64,000 nt of DNA from Xanthobacteraceae bacterium (GCA_029239875.1 JARBUD010000003.1:1-64000); one strand, 5' to 3'. Counted from the stretch's first letter, positions 1 to 8,339 are shown. Numbers and translations: made by a program. The notes: generated by a model from the sequence alone, not told the origin.

Positions 1-135
1 GGGGAAATGCACCTTGAACGGCTGGATGGCGTCGGACTGGGCTGAGAGCGGCGTTGGCATCATGGTGGCGACTCCGGCTGCTGCGGCGGCGGCGAGCACG
101 TCGCGCCGCGTGAGGGCTGATTGGGCTTCCGGCAT
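1..135 (-). CDS. Epoxide hydrolase family protein, N-terminal part (runs off window start)
   Basis: Only the first 45 codons are present. They encode a twin-arginine signal peptide (TRRDVLAA followed by an Ala-rich stretch and a PLSAQ-like cleavage region) and then IQPFKVHFP. That segment matches the opening strand of the epoxide hydrolase N-terminal domain (EHN family, usually I-R/Q-P-F-x-V-x-x-P). The protein is therefore probably a periplasmic alpha/beta hydrolase exported folded by Tat. The start is supported by GAGGAGAA a few bases upstream of the ATG. It is transcribed divergently from the crotonase gene. The family call rests on about ten residues, so it is tentative; the Tat signal is clear. 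Confidence 0.6.
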   Translation of the reverse strand, partial: MPEAQSALTRRDVLAAAAAAGVATMMPTPLSAQSDAIQPFKVHFP

Positions 136-222
136 GACGTTCTCCTCGGCAGCCATCGGGGCGCTGGCTGAGCAGATTTCGTCCCTTACTTTGGCTGATA
201 ATTCGGCGGTGGCGATTGCACG

Positions 223-247
223 TTGGTATCGACGATACTTTGGTATC
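223..247. promoter_or_regulatory. Candidate operator in divergent promoter region
   Basis: GTATCGACGATAC (226-238) is a perfect inverted repeat around a single central base. The octamer TTGGTATC occurs at 223-230 and again at 240-247, so the palindrome is followed by a third half-site. It lies between the epoxide-hydrolase start (135) and the crotonase start (437). No regulator gene is adjacent, so the binding protein is unknown. Confidence 0.4.
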
Positions 248-341
248 AACTGGCAATCTTCGATCAAAAAACCACTATCGCACCCCTGATTTTCTATAAA
301 TCGACGCAGACGCGCCCTGAACAGAAAGTTACATTGATACT

Positions 342-360
342 AAGGTGTAATTTATACCTT
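342..360. promoter_or_regulatory. 19-bp near-perfect palindrome upstream of crotonase gene
   Basis: AAGGTGTAATTTATACCTT pairs along its whole length with one mismatch. It lies 77 bases upstream of the crotonase start, in an AT-richer part of the divergent region, as expected of a dimeric repressor site overlapping a promoter. This is inference from symmetry and position only. Confidence 0.4.
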
Positions 361-436
361 GTAATCATAGGATTGCACGTCGCCATCCCTCATTTTGCTT
401 GGGCTCGATATCATGTCCATTGCAGAGGAGAGGACA

Positions 437-1264
437 ATGCTTGGCGGCCAGTTCCACCTTGAAAAGCCTTCGCCGGCGTTCTGGCGCGTTTCGTTCGATG
501 CTCCACCCCTGAACATCTTCGGCCCGGAACACCTGCCGCAACTGAACGCAATCGTGACCGCCATGGAGGTGGCAAACGACGTCAAGGTCGTTGTTTTTGA
601 CAGTGCCGTGGAGGGGTATTTCGCCACTCACTACGACTTCCTGGCCAGCCCCGAAGACACCCTCGGACTTCCACCCGGCCCGACCGGCCTGCAGCAACTA
701 CCGGACCTGCTTGTGCGGATCAGCCGTGCGCCCGTGGTCTCAATCGCCAAGATAAGAGGACGGGCGACCGGGGTGGGCAGCGAGCTCGCTCTGGCGTGTG
801 ACATGCGGTTCGCCAGTCGCGAAAAGGCGATATTGTCGCAATGGGAGGTGGGCGCCGGGCTCGTTCCGGGTGGCGGCCCGATGGCGCGGCTGCCACGCCT
901 CATCGGCCGCGGGCGTGCACTTGAAGTCCTGCTGGGAGCCGACGATGTCGACGGCGAACTCGCAGAGCGTTACGGCTATGTGAACCGGTCCTTTCCCGAC
1001 GGCGACCTCGATGATTTCGTCGACTCTCTCGCTCATAGGATCGCAACCTTCGACCGGCAGGCCATTGCCGAAACCAAGCATCTGGTAAATGTCGCCAGCC
1101 TGCCGCTCGATTCCGACATCGCGCCGGAGTGGGACGCGTTTCTTAACTCGCTGAATCGTCGGGCCGCCCAGGATCGGATCCATAAGTTGATGACGCTCGG
1201 CTTCCACAAGCCAGGCGACGTGGAAACACGTCTGGGCCACTACGTCGGCCGGATCGGGATGTGA
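437..1264 (+). CDS. Enoyl-CoA hydratase/isomerase (crotonase) family protein
   Basis: This 275-residue protein has the crotonase core. The oxyanion-hole segment IRGRATGVGSELALACD is at about residues 107-122, and GLVPGGGPMARLPRLIG follows at 141-157. Both glutamates that act as acid and base in true hydratases appear to be kept (in GSELALACD and in SQWEVGAG), so a hydratase or isomerase acting on an acyl-CoA is plausible; the substrate cannot be read. The ATG at 437 is chosen because GAGGAGAGG sits 4 bases before it; earlier in-frame ATGs at 395 and 413 lack a comparable site. An SDR follows after 10 bases, so the two form an operon, probably consecutive steps on one substrate. Confidence 0.85.
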   Translation: MLGGQFHLEKPSPAFWRVSFDAPPLNIFGPEHLPQLNAIVTAMEVANDVKVVVFDSAVEGYFATHYDFLASPEDTLGLPPGPTGLQQLPDLLVRISRAPVVSIAKIRGRATGVGSELALACDMRFASREKAILSQWEVGAGLVPGGGPMARLPRLIGRGRALEVLLGADDVDGELAERYGYVNRSFPDGDLDDFVDSLAHRIATFDRQAIAETKHLVNVASLPLDSDIAPEWDAFLNSLNRRAAQDRIHKLMTLGFHKPGDVETRLGHYVGRIGM

Positions 1265-1274
1265 GGAGGCAGTC

Positions 1275-1979
1275 ATGGATAGAAAGGTCGCCGTCATCAC
1301 AGGTGCCTCTCAGGGACTGGGCGCCGCCTTCGTCGCCGCTTATCGCGAGCGTGGCTATCGCGTCGTAGCGACGTCACGCTCGATAAACCCTTCGGATGAT
1401 CCAGAGGTAGTCGCAGTGGCAGGCGACATCGCGGAACGGCGGACCGCGGAGCGTGCCATCTCGGAAGGCATGGCGCGCTTCGGCCGCGTTGACACGCTGG
1501 TCAACAATGCGGGCATCTTCATCGCCAAGCCCTTCACTGCCTATAGCGAGGCCGATTTTGCAGCCATGCTAGCGGTGAATACTGCAGGCTTCTTCCACAT
1601 CACGCAGCTAGCCATTGCTGAAATGGAAAAGCAGGGAGCCGGTCATGTGATCCAGATCACCACGACCTTGGCGGAAAGGGCGGACGCGCGGGTTCCCTCC
1701 GTGCTGGCCTCGCTGACCAAAGGAGGGTTGAATGCGGCCACCCGGGCGCTGGCTGTTGAGTACGCCACGCGGAACATCCGGGTGAACGCGGTGTCGCCCG
1801 GCATCATCCGAACGCCGATGCATCCACCGGACACCCACGCCGCTCTCGACCGACTTCATCCGGTCGGCCACATGGGGGACATCTCCGACGTCGTGCAAGC
1901 CGTGCTTTATCTCGAATCGGCCCCCTTCGTGACGGGCGAGATTCTTCATGTCGATGGCGGCCAAAGCGCCGGTCACTGA
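1275..1979 (+). CDS. SDR family protein lacking the catalytic tyrosine
   Basis: This 234-residue Rossmann protein has the SDR cofactor motif TGASQGLG near the N-terminus, the NNAG motif, and the C-terminal RVNAVSPGIIRTPMHP segment. At the catalytic site, the usual Y-x-x-x-K is replaced by ASLTK, so alanine stands where the proton-donating tyrosine should be, while the lysine remains. The SLTKGGLNA stretch is conserved enough to look like a real subfamily feature rather than decay. Either another residue serves as acid or the protein is not a classical reductase. GGAGGC precedes the ATG, 10 bases after the crotonase stop codon. A very strong hairpin follows the stop. Confidence 0.85.
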   Translation: MDRKVAVITGASQGLGAAFVAAYRERGYRVVATSRSINPSDDPEVVAVAGDIAERRTAERAISEGMARFGRVDTLVNNAGIFIAKPFTAYSEADFAAMLAVNTAGFFHITQLAIAEMEKQGAGHVIQITTTLAERADARVPSVLASLTKGGLNAATRALAVEYATRNIRVNAVSPGIIRTPMHPPDTHAALDRLHPVGHMGDISDVVQAVLYLESAPFVTGEILHVDGGQSAGH

Positions 1980-2008
1980 GACCAGCGTGGGGCACCACGG
2001 CACGAACT

Positions 2009-2045
2009 CCCGTTCATCGACCGCCCGTGGCGGTCGATGAACGGG
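2009..2045 (+). terminator. Exceptionally strong hairpin after crotonase-SDR operon
   Basis: A perfect 17-bp stem (CCCGTTCATCGACCGCC pairing with GGCGGTCGATGAACGGG) closes a 3-base CGT loop, 29 bases after the SDR stop. There is no T-run downstream, so it may act as a Rho-assisted terminator or a 3-prime mRNA-protecting structure rather than a textbook intrinsic terminator. Confidence 0.65.
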
Positions 2046-2142
2046 GCCGGACAGTTGCTCCGGGCGGGCTTCGGGCCGCCGACGCACCCCGTGACATGCA
2101 GCTGGCATGTGGATTCCCCCCAAAATATGGAGATCGTCTTCC

Positions 2143-2310
2143 ATGGACCGCAACGTCGAGATCGCAAATGCGTTGACGGCCATCCTGCTGCAAGCCGAGT
2201 CGATAAGACAGCGGGCAAAGCAGGATCAGACCGAAGTCGGTGCCTCAGCAGCGCACATCATCCTAAACGCCAAGCGCGTCTGGCGCAGCCTGGGAGCCGT
2301 CGCCGGGTGA
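2143..2310 (+). CDS. Hypothetical small protein (55 aa)
   Basis: Starting at MDRNVEIANALTAILLQAES, the frame encodes about 55 residues predicted to be largely helical (VEIANALTAILLQAESIRQRAKQ then SAAHIILNAKRVWRSL). A GGAG sits about ten bases upstream of the ATG, and codon third positions look normal for this genome. I do not recognise a family. It stands alone downstream of the hairpin at 2009-2045, so it would need its own promoter. It could be a small cytoplasmic helix-bundle protein or a chance frame. Confidence 0.4.
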   Translation: MDRNVEIANALTAILLQAESIRQRAKQDQTEVGASAAHIILNAKRVWRSLGAVAG

Positions 2311-3195
2311 GGCTTGCCGTGCCTGCCATGGCCAAATTTTCGTTGCGCTCTTCGGGTGCTGGCGATCATGCTGTGAGATGTGCAGGCGGGCGCAGCGCCC
2401 ACCTACCGCCTCCATGGTGACCGCACACGGGCCGCCGCTGCAGCCGCGCCTCAGAGAGAATTCAGTCACCGCGCAGTATGTGGGTGGCGCTTTGCTCTCC
2501 CGTGATCTCGACGAGGTCGCCATCCGGGGCCGCCGCCCGCCTCGCGGCTCACGGTGACCACCCACCTCCCCGTCCGGCAGCGGAAGCTCCACTAATTTGA
2601 GTCCGGGGGACTTGTCGAAGATGTCGCGCGCAACCGGCGGCGGTCGGTCCGCCCGACGTGCCCGGCGGAGCTATCCGTGGTCGTTGCATCCAATCCAGAC
2701 GGCCACAACGAGGCGGCGGCGGAGAACGTGGCAGCGTACGGATTCGAAGCTCTCGCAGCGCGGGGCTGCCCGGGCGACCCAGGCGACTACCCTCACGCTC
2801 CGCCTCCTCCAGGATGGGCCTTCCGAAGGCTATCGCGTCGAGAGCAACGGCGTCCCGCTGGGCGTGATCGGCCGAACCTACGGCGTCGACACCAGCCGAT
2901 GGTACTGGTCGTTGAGCTCGATCAGCACGCCCCTCGACGCCCGGGGGATGTCCCATCCTTGCGGCGGCGGCGTCGATCAAGTCGAGGCGCTGGAGCGCCT
3001 CACGGCGCACTGACACGCTTGGCTGGCGACTGCCGGGCTTTATCCAGATCCGACCTAAAACCAAGGTGTTAGAAACATAAGTTTATGATTAGACCGACTG
3101 ACGGCATGGATGATTATTAGCCAATGCGCAGATCTGTATTGTCCACTCATCGAAGTCGCTACGTAACCCCAGAAGCAATCCAGAGGACAATAAAG
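2311..3195. other. Gene-poor stretch with a possible decayed reading frame
   Basis: No convincing intact gene is visible in these 885 bases. The plus frame at about 2789-3013 reads LTLRLLQDGPSEGYRVES and continues through VIGRTYGVDTSRWYWSL. It looks protein-like and resembles small uncharacterised alphaproteobacterial proteins with a W-x-W core, but no matching N-terminus or ribosome site is present. The preceding protein-like segment (about 2677-2850) is in a different frame. I read this as a possible frameshifted relic, with low certainty. Confidence 0.25.
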
Positions 3196-3426
3196 ATGAA
3201 CGCGAAGATGATGACGGTTGTTGCCCTGTCCGGTTTCCTTGCTGTCGGCGTCCTGTCCGCCAAGGCAGCCGATGGGCGGGATCCTTCCCTCTACGGCCAT
3301 CAGATGCAGCAGAACATTCTCCAGGAAGGCCGTAACGCTGCGGTGATCGTCGACCGCAACACGGTCAGCAATGAGGGCGCCGCCATTCGCCTGCAGATCG
3401 AGGGCAACTCCCGATCCAGTCACTGA
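3196..3426 (+). CDS. Small secreted protein of unknown function (76 aa)
   Basis: MNAKMMTVVALSGFLAVGVL forms a classical Sec signal peptide ending in SAKA, with cleavage expected before ADGRD. The mature part is only about 50 polar residues, with no cysteine and no transmembrane segment. AGAGGA lies about 9 bases before the ATG at 3196; the in-frame ATG at 3124 would bury the signal peptide and is rejected. A strong terminator follows at 3459-3487, supporting a real monocistronic transcript. I do not recognise the family. Confidence 0.65.
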   Translation: MNAKMMTVVALSGFLAVGVLSAKAADGRDPSLYGHQMQQNILQEGRNAAVIVDRNTVSNEGAAIRLQIEGNSRSSH

Positions 3427-3458
3427 TCACGGCGGCTCCGAGTACAGCCAAGGATACC

Positions 3459-3487
3459 GGCCGACCCAGATTGCCTCTGGGTCGGCC
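3459..3487. terminator. Intrinsic-type terminator between convergent genes
   Basis: A 12-bp perfect stem, GGCCGACCCAGA pairing with TCTGGGTCGGCC, closes a TTGCC loop. It lies between the end of the small secreted gene (3426) and the end of the convergent SRAP gene (3508) and could serve both. The downstream tail GTTCTGATT is only moderately T-rich. Confidence 0.7.
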
Positions 3488-3507
3488 GTTCTGATTCATG
3501 ACTGGAG

Positions 3508-4248
3508 TCACAGCAGCAACGTCTCTGGCTCCGCCGCGGGGTCTTCCTTCGCGCCGCGAGCGACGATCATCAGCGCGTCGTCGGACAACGGCCGCTGCAG
3601 CGCGCAGGCCTCGCTCCACGGCGCGCGCAGCCACACCTGCCGTTCCTCGGCGGTGGTGAGGATGACTGGCATGGCCTTCGGGTGGATCCGCCCCACCACC
3701 GTGTTCGGCTCGGTGGTGAGGAAGCCGTAGACGTCACAGGTGACCTCCCCTTCCCTCGCCTTTCGTACGCTGGTCCAGTTCGTCCATAGTCCGGCGAAGA
3801 AGGCGAGCGGTCGGCTGTCATCCAGCGCGAACCAGATGTTGCCGCCAGCGTCCTTGTTGAACTCGCTGAAGCTCGTCAGCGGAACCAGGCATCGATGTTC
3901 CGGTTCGAGCCAGCGCTGCCAGTGGCGGCTCTTCACGTTGCGGATGTTCGTGGTGCCGCTGTCCGGCTCGAGCCGAAGCAGCTCCTTGAAATCCACCGTT
4001 CGCCCCTTCGCCTGCAGCTTCGCCGCGCGGTTCCTGGCGGCTGCGAACAGTGCCTCGGAAGACGACGGCATGCCCCAGCGCGCCATGACGAGTTCACGCT
4101 CGCCGTCCGCGCCCGTGCGGACGATCGGTGCCGGGTAGTCGGGGTAGATCCCGGTCTGCGGCGCCAGATTGCCCGAGAGGTTGCGCAGGGCGCCGACGAG
4201 ATCGCGGATTGCCTCGACGTTGCTGGTGAGGCTGTAGAGATTGCACAT
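3508..4248 (-). CDS. yedK: SOS response-associated peptidase / SRAP (YedK/HMCES) protein
   Basis: SRAP proteins shield abasic sites in single-stranded DNA by forming a covalent link through Cys2 and can process DNA-protein crosslinks. All key features are visible in the 246 residues: MCNLYS at the N-terminus with the catalytic cysteine at position 2, [10 protein letters not shown] with the conserved asparagine, SFSEF with the conserved glutamate, and [12 protein letters not shown] with the catalytic histidine. Length is normal for the family. The gene stands alone; the intact N-terminal MC is decisive for the start. Confidence 0.95.
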   Translation of the reverse strand: MCNLYSLTSNVEAIRDLVGALRNLSGNLAPQTGIYPDYPAPIVRTGADGERELVMARWGMPSSSEALFAAARNRAAKLQAKGRTVDFKELLRLEPDSGTTNIRNVKSRHWQRWLEPEHRCLVPLTSFSEFNKDAGGNIWFALDDSRPLAFFAGLWTNWTSVRKAREGEVTCDVYGFLTTEPNTVVGRIHPKAMPVILTTAEERQVWLRAPWSEACALQRPLSDDALMIVARGAKEDPAAEPETLLL

Positions 4249-4347
4249 GCGCGAAACCTACCCGGACGTCGCGATTTCTCAAAGCGCCCCGTTCTTTTTT
4301 TGTTCTCATGAAATGTATCGTCCCGGAGCGAAGGTCAGGAGAGCGTC

Positions 4348-4506
4348 ATGAACGCGTTTCCATTCGAAGTGACCGAAGGCGGCGCCAAGCCCGCCGACGC
4401 CGCAGAGGCTCAAGGAGCCAGATCATATCGGCGCATGTCGACGCCACATCGTGACCCGGCGCCACGCGGAAGCAGTGGGCGACGCTCATGCCCTGCGCGG
4501 CGCTAA
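4348..4506 (+). CDS. Doubtful small ORF (52 aa) in the SRAP/acetamidase gap
   Basis: The gap 4249-4601 holds one short plus-strand frame. An AGGAGAG site four bases upstream of its ATG is the main argument for it. The product (MNAFPFEVTEGGAKPADAAE, then a basic, low-complexity end) matches nothing I know, and its C-terminal half looks non-coding. It may be the remnant of a longer gene. Nothing else is visible in the gap. Confidence 0.25.
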   Translation: MNAFPFEVTEGGAKPADAAEAQGARSYRRMSTPHRDPAPRGSSGRRSCPARR

Positions 4507-4601
4507 GGCCTTCCCGCGAACTCGGTCGAGGCCGCTCCTGACCCATAACCGAACTCTTGAACGTCCGCTTCCGCTGGAACCGCGAGAAGGGCCGCCGGAC
4601 T

Positions 4602-6950
4602 CTATGAAAAGATCCGCTTACTGATCTTTGCGTGCACGCCCCAATTTCCATCGGCAACTTGCGTCACGCCGAAATCGACCGCGACCGACATCAAGGAGAT
4701 CGCCTCGTCTTCGTCGAGCCCATAGCGCTCCATCAGGAACTTGCGGGCGGCACGGAAGGCGCTGCGCAACGCACGGCTCAACGAGGAGCGCTTGAATACC
4801 TCGGACTGGGCGTTCCGACCGAGTTCGCGCAGGTAGTTCGTATAGCTGAAGCCATGCAGCAGCCAGGCGTCCGTCGTCTCGATCAGCGGCGCGCCGAGCC
4901 CGTTGAGGAAGGATTTGTAGGTCTCCCCGCGCTTGTGCAGCACGAGACGTATCTCGCCGGTCAGCGAGCATTCCAGCGCCGTGCCGCCGATCTCGCCATC
5001 GCCCTGTGCAAGATGGGGGTCTCCGATGGAAAGCAGCGCGCCGGGCACGGCCACGGGCAGATAGACGGAAGAACCCTTGCCGGCGCGCCAATTATCGATG
5101 TTGCCACCGAAATAGCCGGGCGGCACCGAGTCCACCATGTCGCTCTCGCGCGGCGCCACGGCGATGAAGCCGAAATGCGGGCGGACGGGGATGCGGGCAC
5201 CGGCAAGCACGCCCGCACGCTTCTCGATCTGGCGGTGGTCGACAGGGACCCCGGGATAGTCGATGGTTTCGTGAACGACACCGAAGGGGTCGGTCTGCGG
5301 CACCCAGCGGAAGGAGTAGACCGCCTCCGCGAACCCGCTCTCCCCGGCGGCATCGGTGCGGTAGATGGTGATGACCTCGCGCTTGCGCGGCTCGTCCAGA
5401 ATGTCATCGTGGTGGAAGCCCCACGCCGCCGCGACGTTCGAGCCGAACGCATAGCCGGCATGGGCCGGATTGGCGCTGGGACGAGGCTTCAGGTCGAGAA
5501 TCTCGACTTCCAGCACGTCGCCTGGCTCGGCGCCGTGGATGAAGATGGGGCCGGTGCAGATATGCACGCCGAAGCCCTCGCCCGCGCCGCGCCCGAAAAT
5601 GGAAGCGTTGACCGGCCCGGCGCCGCGGCGGTCTACGGCCTTGTAATCGGTGGTCCAGCGAAACACGCTCTCCGCTCCGGGGTCGCCTGCGATCATCCGC
5701 TCATGATCGTCATAGGCGTGCTGTGTCAGGGTCTCGATGGTCACCTGCGCGCCGGAGCGCACGCGCAGGGCGGGCGGAATGGTGCGCGAGAGATAGCCCC
5801 AATGCACCGTGTCGCGGGAAGCAGGCAGGTGATGATGACCGGGCTCGACGACTTCGCGCGGGCGCACCGGCGCCGGCAGGTCGGGAACCTCGGCGCCGAC
5901 TGCCGCCGCCGGAGCCGGACGGACGGGTCGCGAGCCGGAATGCATGGGGCGGCCACGGGTCCACCGCGTCTCGATCGTCGCACCGGAGGATTTGCGGTAG
6001 TCGCGAGGTGAGATGCCATAAGCGGCGCTGAACACGCGGCTGAAATGCGCCTGATCTGCGAAGCCCCAGCGAAAGCCGATCTCGGCGATGGAGCGGTCGG
6101 CGTGTTGCGGGTTCACGAGATCGAGCCGGCACTGTTCCAGCCGGCGATGGCGCACATAGTCGGAGAAGGAGCGGTCCTGTCCCTCGAACAGCCGCTGGAT
6201 ATAGCGGGCCGACAGCCCTTCTGCACTGGCGATGTCGTTCACCGATAGGTCCGGTTCACGCAGTCGCGCTTCGATCTGAGTGCAGATACGGGCGAAATGC
6301 GCCGCCTGCACCTGGGTCGCGTTGTCCTCTTCCGGCCGGGCCTCGGCGAGCAGGGCGGAAAGCACGAGTTCCGTCACCGCCGGCTCCGCGGCCATCACGT
6401 CGCCATCCTCCATCACCGCGAAATGCGAGGCCAGCGCCCGCATAAGGGGGCGCGCCGCCGCTGCCGAGACGGTTTCACCCAGCACCAGCGTCGGGATGGT
6501 AGCGGCGCGGCCGAACCGGCCTACCAGCCGCTCACGCGGTAGACACAGCAGCAGGAGCTCGAAATCATTGCGGAACTGGACCGAGAAGGGGGTCGCCGGA
6601 TCGCATACCCAGAGGTCCCCATCTGCGAATTCGGCGGCTCGGCGGCCGGAATCGGTGAGATGCCCACGTCCATAGGTGACGAAGCCGATGAGAATCGGCG
6701 CATCGCTCCTCAGCGGTTCCCGGGCCTTCGGGGAGGTCTGGCCCAAAGCGGTGAGCTTCTGCGCCGCCGAGCGCAGCAGGGCAAAGGTCGCCTGAGTCGG
6801 TGAGCGCTTGATGGAGACCTCGCCGAAATGAAAGGCATCGGCGTCGGATAGCTGCGCGGCAAGGCCGAGGGAAGCCAGCGTTTCCCGCCACGCCGCTTCC
6901 TGCTTGGAGGCGGGAAAGGCGTTTATGGAGATGGGAACGGCTCGATTCAT
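4602..6950 (-). CDS. Fusion of AraC-type regulator with acetamidase/formamidase
   Basis: One uninterrupted 782-residue frame joins two proteins normally encoded apart. Residues 1 to about 215 form an AraC-type sensor domain. Residues about 234-320 are a full two-helix-turn-helix AraC DNA-binding domain, ending in GFADQAHFSRVFSAAYGISP then RDYRK. After a proline-rich linker (about 325-368), residues about 370-782 are a complete acetamidase/formamidase with the family landmarks TGPIFIHGAEPGDVLEVEIL and GDPHLAQGDGEIGG (about 643-656). The enzyme half would hydrolyse short amides to acid plus ammonia. The ATG at 6950 is chosen because MNRAVPISI begins the AraC fold; upstream in-frame codons add a basic, unrelated stretch. 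It is divergent from the TRAP-GGT operon and probably controls it. Confidence 0.9.
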   Translation of the reverse strand: MNRAVPISINAFPASKQEAAWRETLASLGLAAQLSDADAFHFGEVSIKRSPTQATFALLRSAAQKLTALGQTSPKAREPLRSDAPILIGFVTYGRGHLTDSGRRAAEFADGDLWVCDPATPFSVQFRNDFELLLLCLPRERLVGRFGRAATIPTLVLGETVSAAAARPLMRALASHFAVMEDGDVMAAEPAVTELVLSALLAEARPEEDNATQVQAAHFARICTQIEARLREPDLSVNDIASAEGLSARYIQRLFEGQDRSFSDYVRHRRLEQCRLDLVNPQHADRSIAEIGFRWGFADQAHFSRVFSAAYGISPRDYRKSSGATIETRWTRGRPMHSGSRPVRPAPAAAVGAEVPDLPAPVRPREVVEPGHHHLPASRDTVHWGYLSRTIPPALRVRSGAQVTIETLTQHAYDDHERMIAGDPGAESVFRWTTDYKAVDRRGAGPVNASIFGRGAGEGFGVHICTGPIFIHGAEPGDVLEVEILDLKPRPSANPAHAGYAFGSNVAAAWGFHHDDILDEPRKREVITIYRTDAAGESGFAEAVYSFRWVPQTDPFGVVHETIDYPGVPVDHRQIEKRAGVLAGARIPVRPHFGFIAVAPRESDMVDSVPPGYFGGNIDNWRAGKGSSVYLPVAVPGALLSIGDPHLAQGDGEIGGTALECSLTGEIRLVLHKRGETYKSFLNGLGAPLIETTDAWLLHGFSYTNYLRELGRNAQSEVFKRSSLSRALRSAFRAARKFLMERYGLDEDEAISLMSVAVDFGVTQVADGNWGVHAKISKRIFS

Positions 6951-7031
6951 GGCAGCGAACTCACGGGCGAACGAATGGCGCAGGGGGTGCCGGATCACCA
7001 GTGAAGCACTTTGACGAATGGCGCACAAAAA

Positions 7032-7100
7032 CTTGTCGCGACAAGGGCGTCCTGCAGTGCACAAATCATCGTCACATCTATATAAATAATTGATTTATAT
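7032..7100. promoter_or_regulatory. Divergent promoter region with two palindromes
   Basis: Between the AraC-amidase start (6950) and dctP (7249) lie CTTGTCGCGACAAG (7032-7045), a perfect 14-bp palindrome, and ATATAAAT (7080-7087) mirrored by ATTTATAT (7093-7100) in a notably AT-rich patch. Either could be the operator and promoter core for the divergent transcripts. The AraC-type fusion protein encoded alongside is the obvious candidate regulator, although AraC proteins more often bind direct repeats. Confidence 0.45.
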
Positions 7101-7248
7101 AAATATTCCTTGATTGCTAGGCCCCGACCTCTTAGCTCCTTCTGCGCCTTTGCCTCTTTAGGGGCATTGCCGATGCCGCACTGCAGCGGCTTAGTGGCAC
7201 CCAATCAAGGCGCCGCATGTGGCGCCATCCGGACAAAGGGGAACAACA

Positions 7249-8337
7249 ATGGATCGTCGTGGATTCCTGGGCGCCGGTCTGGCGGGAACCGCCGCCGTCG
7301 CCACCATCGCCGCGCCGCATGTCGCGCGTGCCCAGCAGAGCTTCAGCTGGAAGATGACCAATGCCTATGGGCCGGGCGCGCCGTTCTACGTCGCCGGTCC
7401 GGGCAGCCCGACCTATTTCTGCGAGCTGGTCGACAAGATGTCCGGCGGTCGCCTCAAGATCCAGCACTTCGCCGCCGGCGAGCTGATCCCGGCGCTGGAA
7501 GGTTTCGACGCGGTGTCCTCGGGCACGGTCGAAATGAATGCCGCCAACTCCTACTTCTGGGCCGGCAAGGTGCCGGCGGCGCAGTTCTTCACCTGTGTGC
7601 CCTTTGGCCTGAACTTCCAGGGCCAGAATGCCTGGATCTATCACGGTGGCGGCGTGAAGCTGTGGGAAGAGCTCTACGAGCCCTTCAACCTCGTGCCGAT
7701 GCCACTCGGCAATACCGGCGTCCAGATGTCCGGCTGGTTCCGCAAGCCGATCGAGAAGGTCGAGGATTTCAAGGGCCTGAAGATGCGCATCCCCGGCCTC
7801 GCCGGTAAGGTCTATGCGCAGCTCGGCGTCGACGTGAAGCTGCTCCCCGGCGGCGAGATTTTCCCGGCGCTGGAGCGCGGCGTGATCGACGCCGCCGAGT
7901 TCGTCGGTCCCTATCAGGACCGTCGCCTGGGCCTGCAGAAGGCGGCGAAGTACTACTACACGACCGGCTGGCACGAGCCGAACAACGTCACCGAGCTGGT
8001 CATCAACAAGACCGCCTGGGAGAGCCTGCCGGATGATCTCAAGGAGATCGTCCGCGCCGCCGCCATGGCCTGCAATGTGCTCAGCCACACTTGGTGCGAG
8101 GCGACAAATGGCGAGGCGATGGCCGATCTCGTCAAGAACCAGGGCGTCGCCGCCGCCCCGTACCCGGCGTCGGTGGTGGAGAAGCTCCGCGAGGTCACCG
8201 CGAAGACGCTCGAGGACATGGCCGCCGCCGATCCAAAGGTGAAGAAGGTCTACGACAGCTTCAAGGACTTCGCGGCCAAGCACAGCCAGTGGGCTGGCCT
8301 GTCGGAAGCGATCTACCAGACGCAGATCCGCACCTGA
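7249..8337 (+). CDS. dctP: TRAP transporter solute-binding protein (DctP family)
   Basis: This 362-residue periplasmic binding protein captures the substrate of a TRAP importer. It begins with a Tat signal (MDRRGFLGAGLAGTAAVATI, cleavage after ARAQ). It carries the DctP hallmark KMRIPG in the segment VEDFKGLKMRIPGLAG, containing the arginine that binds the substrate carboxylate in this family, followed by ALERGVIDAAEFVGP. The retained arginine suggests a carboxylate-bearing ligand. AAAGGGGAA precedes the ATG. The dctQ start lies two bases after the stop, so this is the first gene of a four-gene operon ending in a gamma-glutamyltransferase. Confidence 0.93.
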   Translation: MDRRGFLGAGLAGTAAVATIAAPHVARAQQSFSWKMTNAYGPGAPFYVAGPGSPTYFCELVDKMSGGRLKIQHFAAGELIPALEGFDAVSSGTVEMNAANSYFWAGKVPAAQFFTCVPFGLNFQGQNAWIYHGGGVKLWEELYEPFNLVPMPLGNTGVQMSGWFRKPIEKVEDFKGLKMRIPGLAGKVYAQLGVDVKLLPGGEIFPALERGVIDAAEFVGPYQDRRLGLQKAAKYYYTTGWHEPNNVTELVINKTAWESLPDDLKEIVRAAAMACNVLSHTWCEATNGEAMADLVKNQGVAAAPYPASVVEKLREVTAKTLEDMAAADPKVKKVYDSFKDFAAKHSQWAGLSEAIYQTQIRT

Positions 8338-8339
8338 TC

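Noticed and set aside
3740-4311. Plus-strand frames of 132 and 138 residues
   Set aside because: Antisense to the SRAP gene, whose catalytic residues are all intact.
7070-7110. AT-rich patch considered as a replication origin or attachment site
   Set aside because: No repeated DnaA boxes, no tRNA end and no integrase; position between divergent genes makes a promoter more likely.
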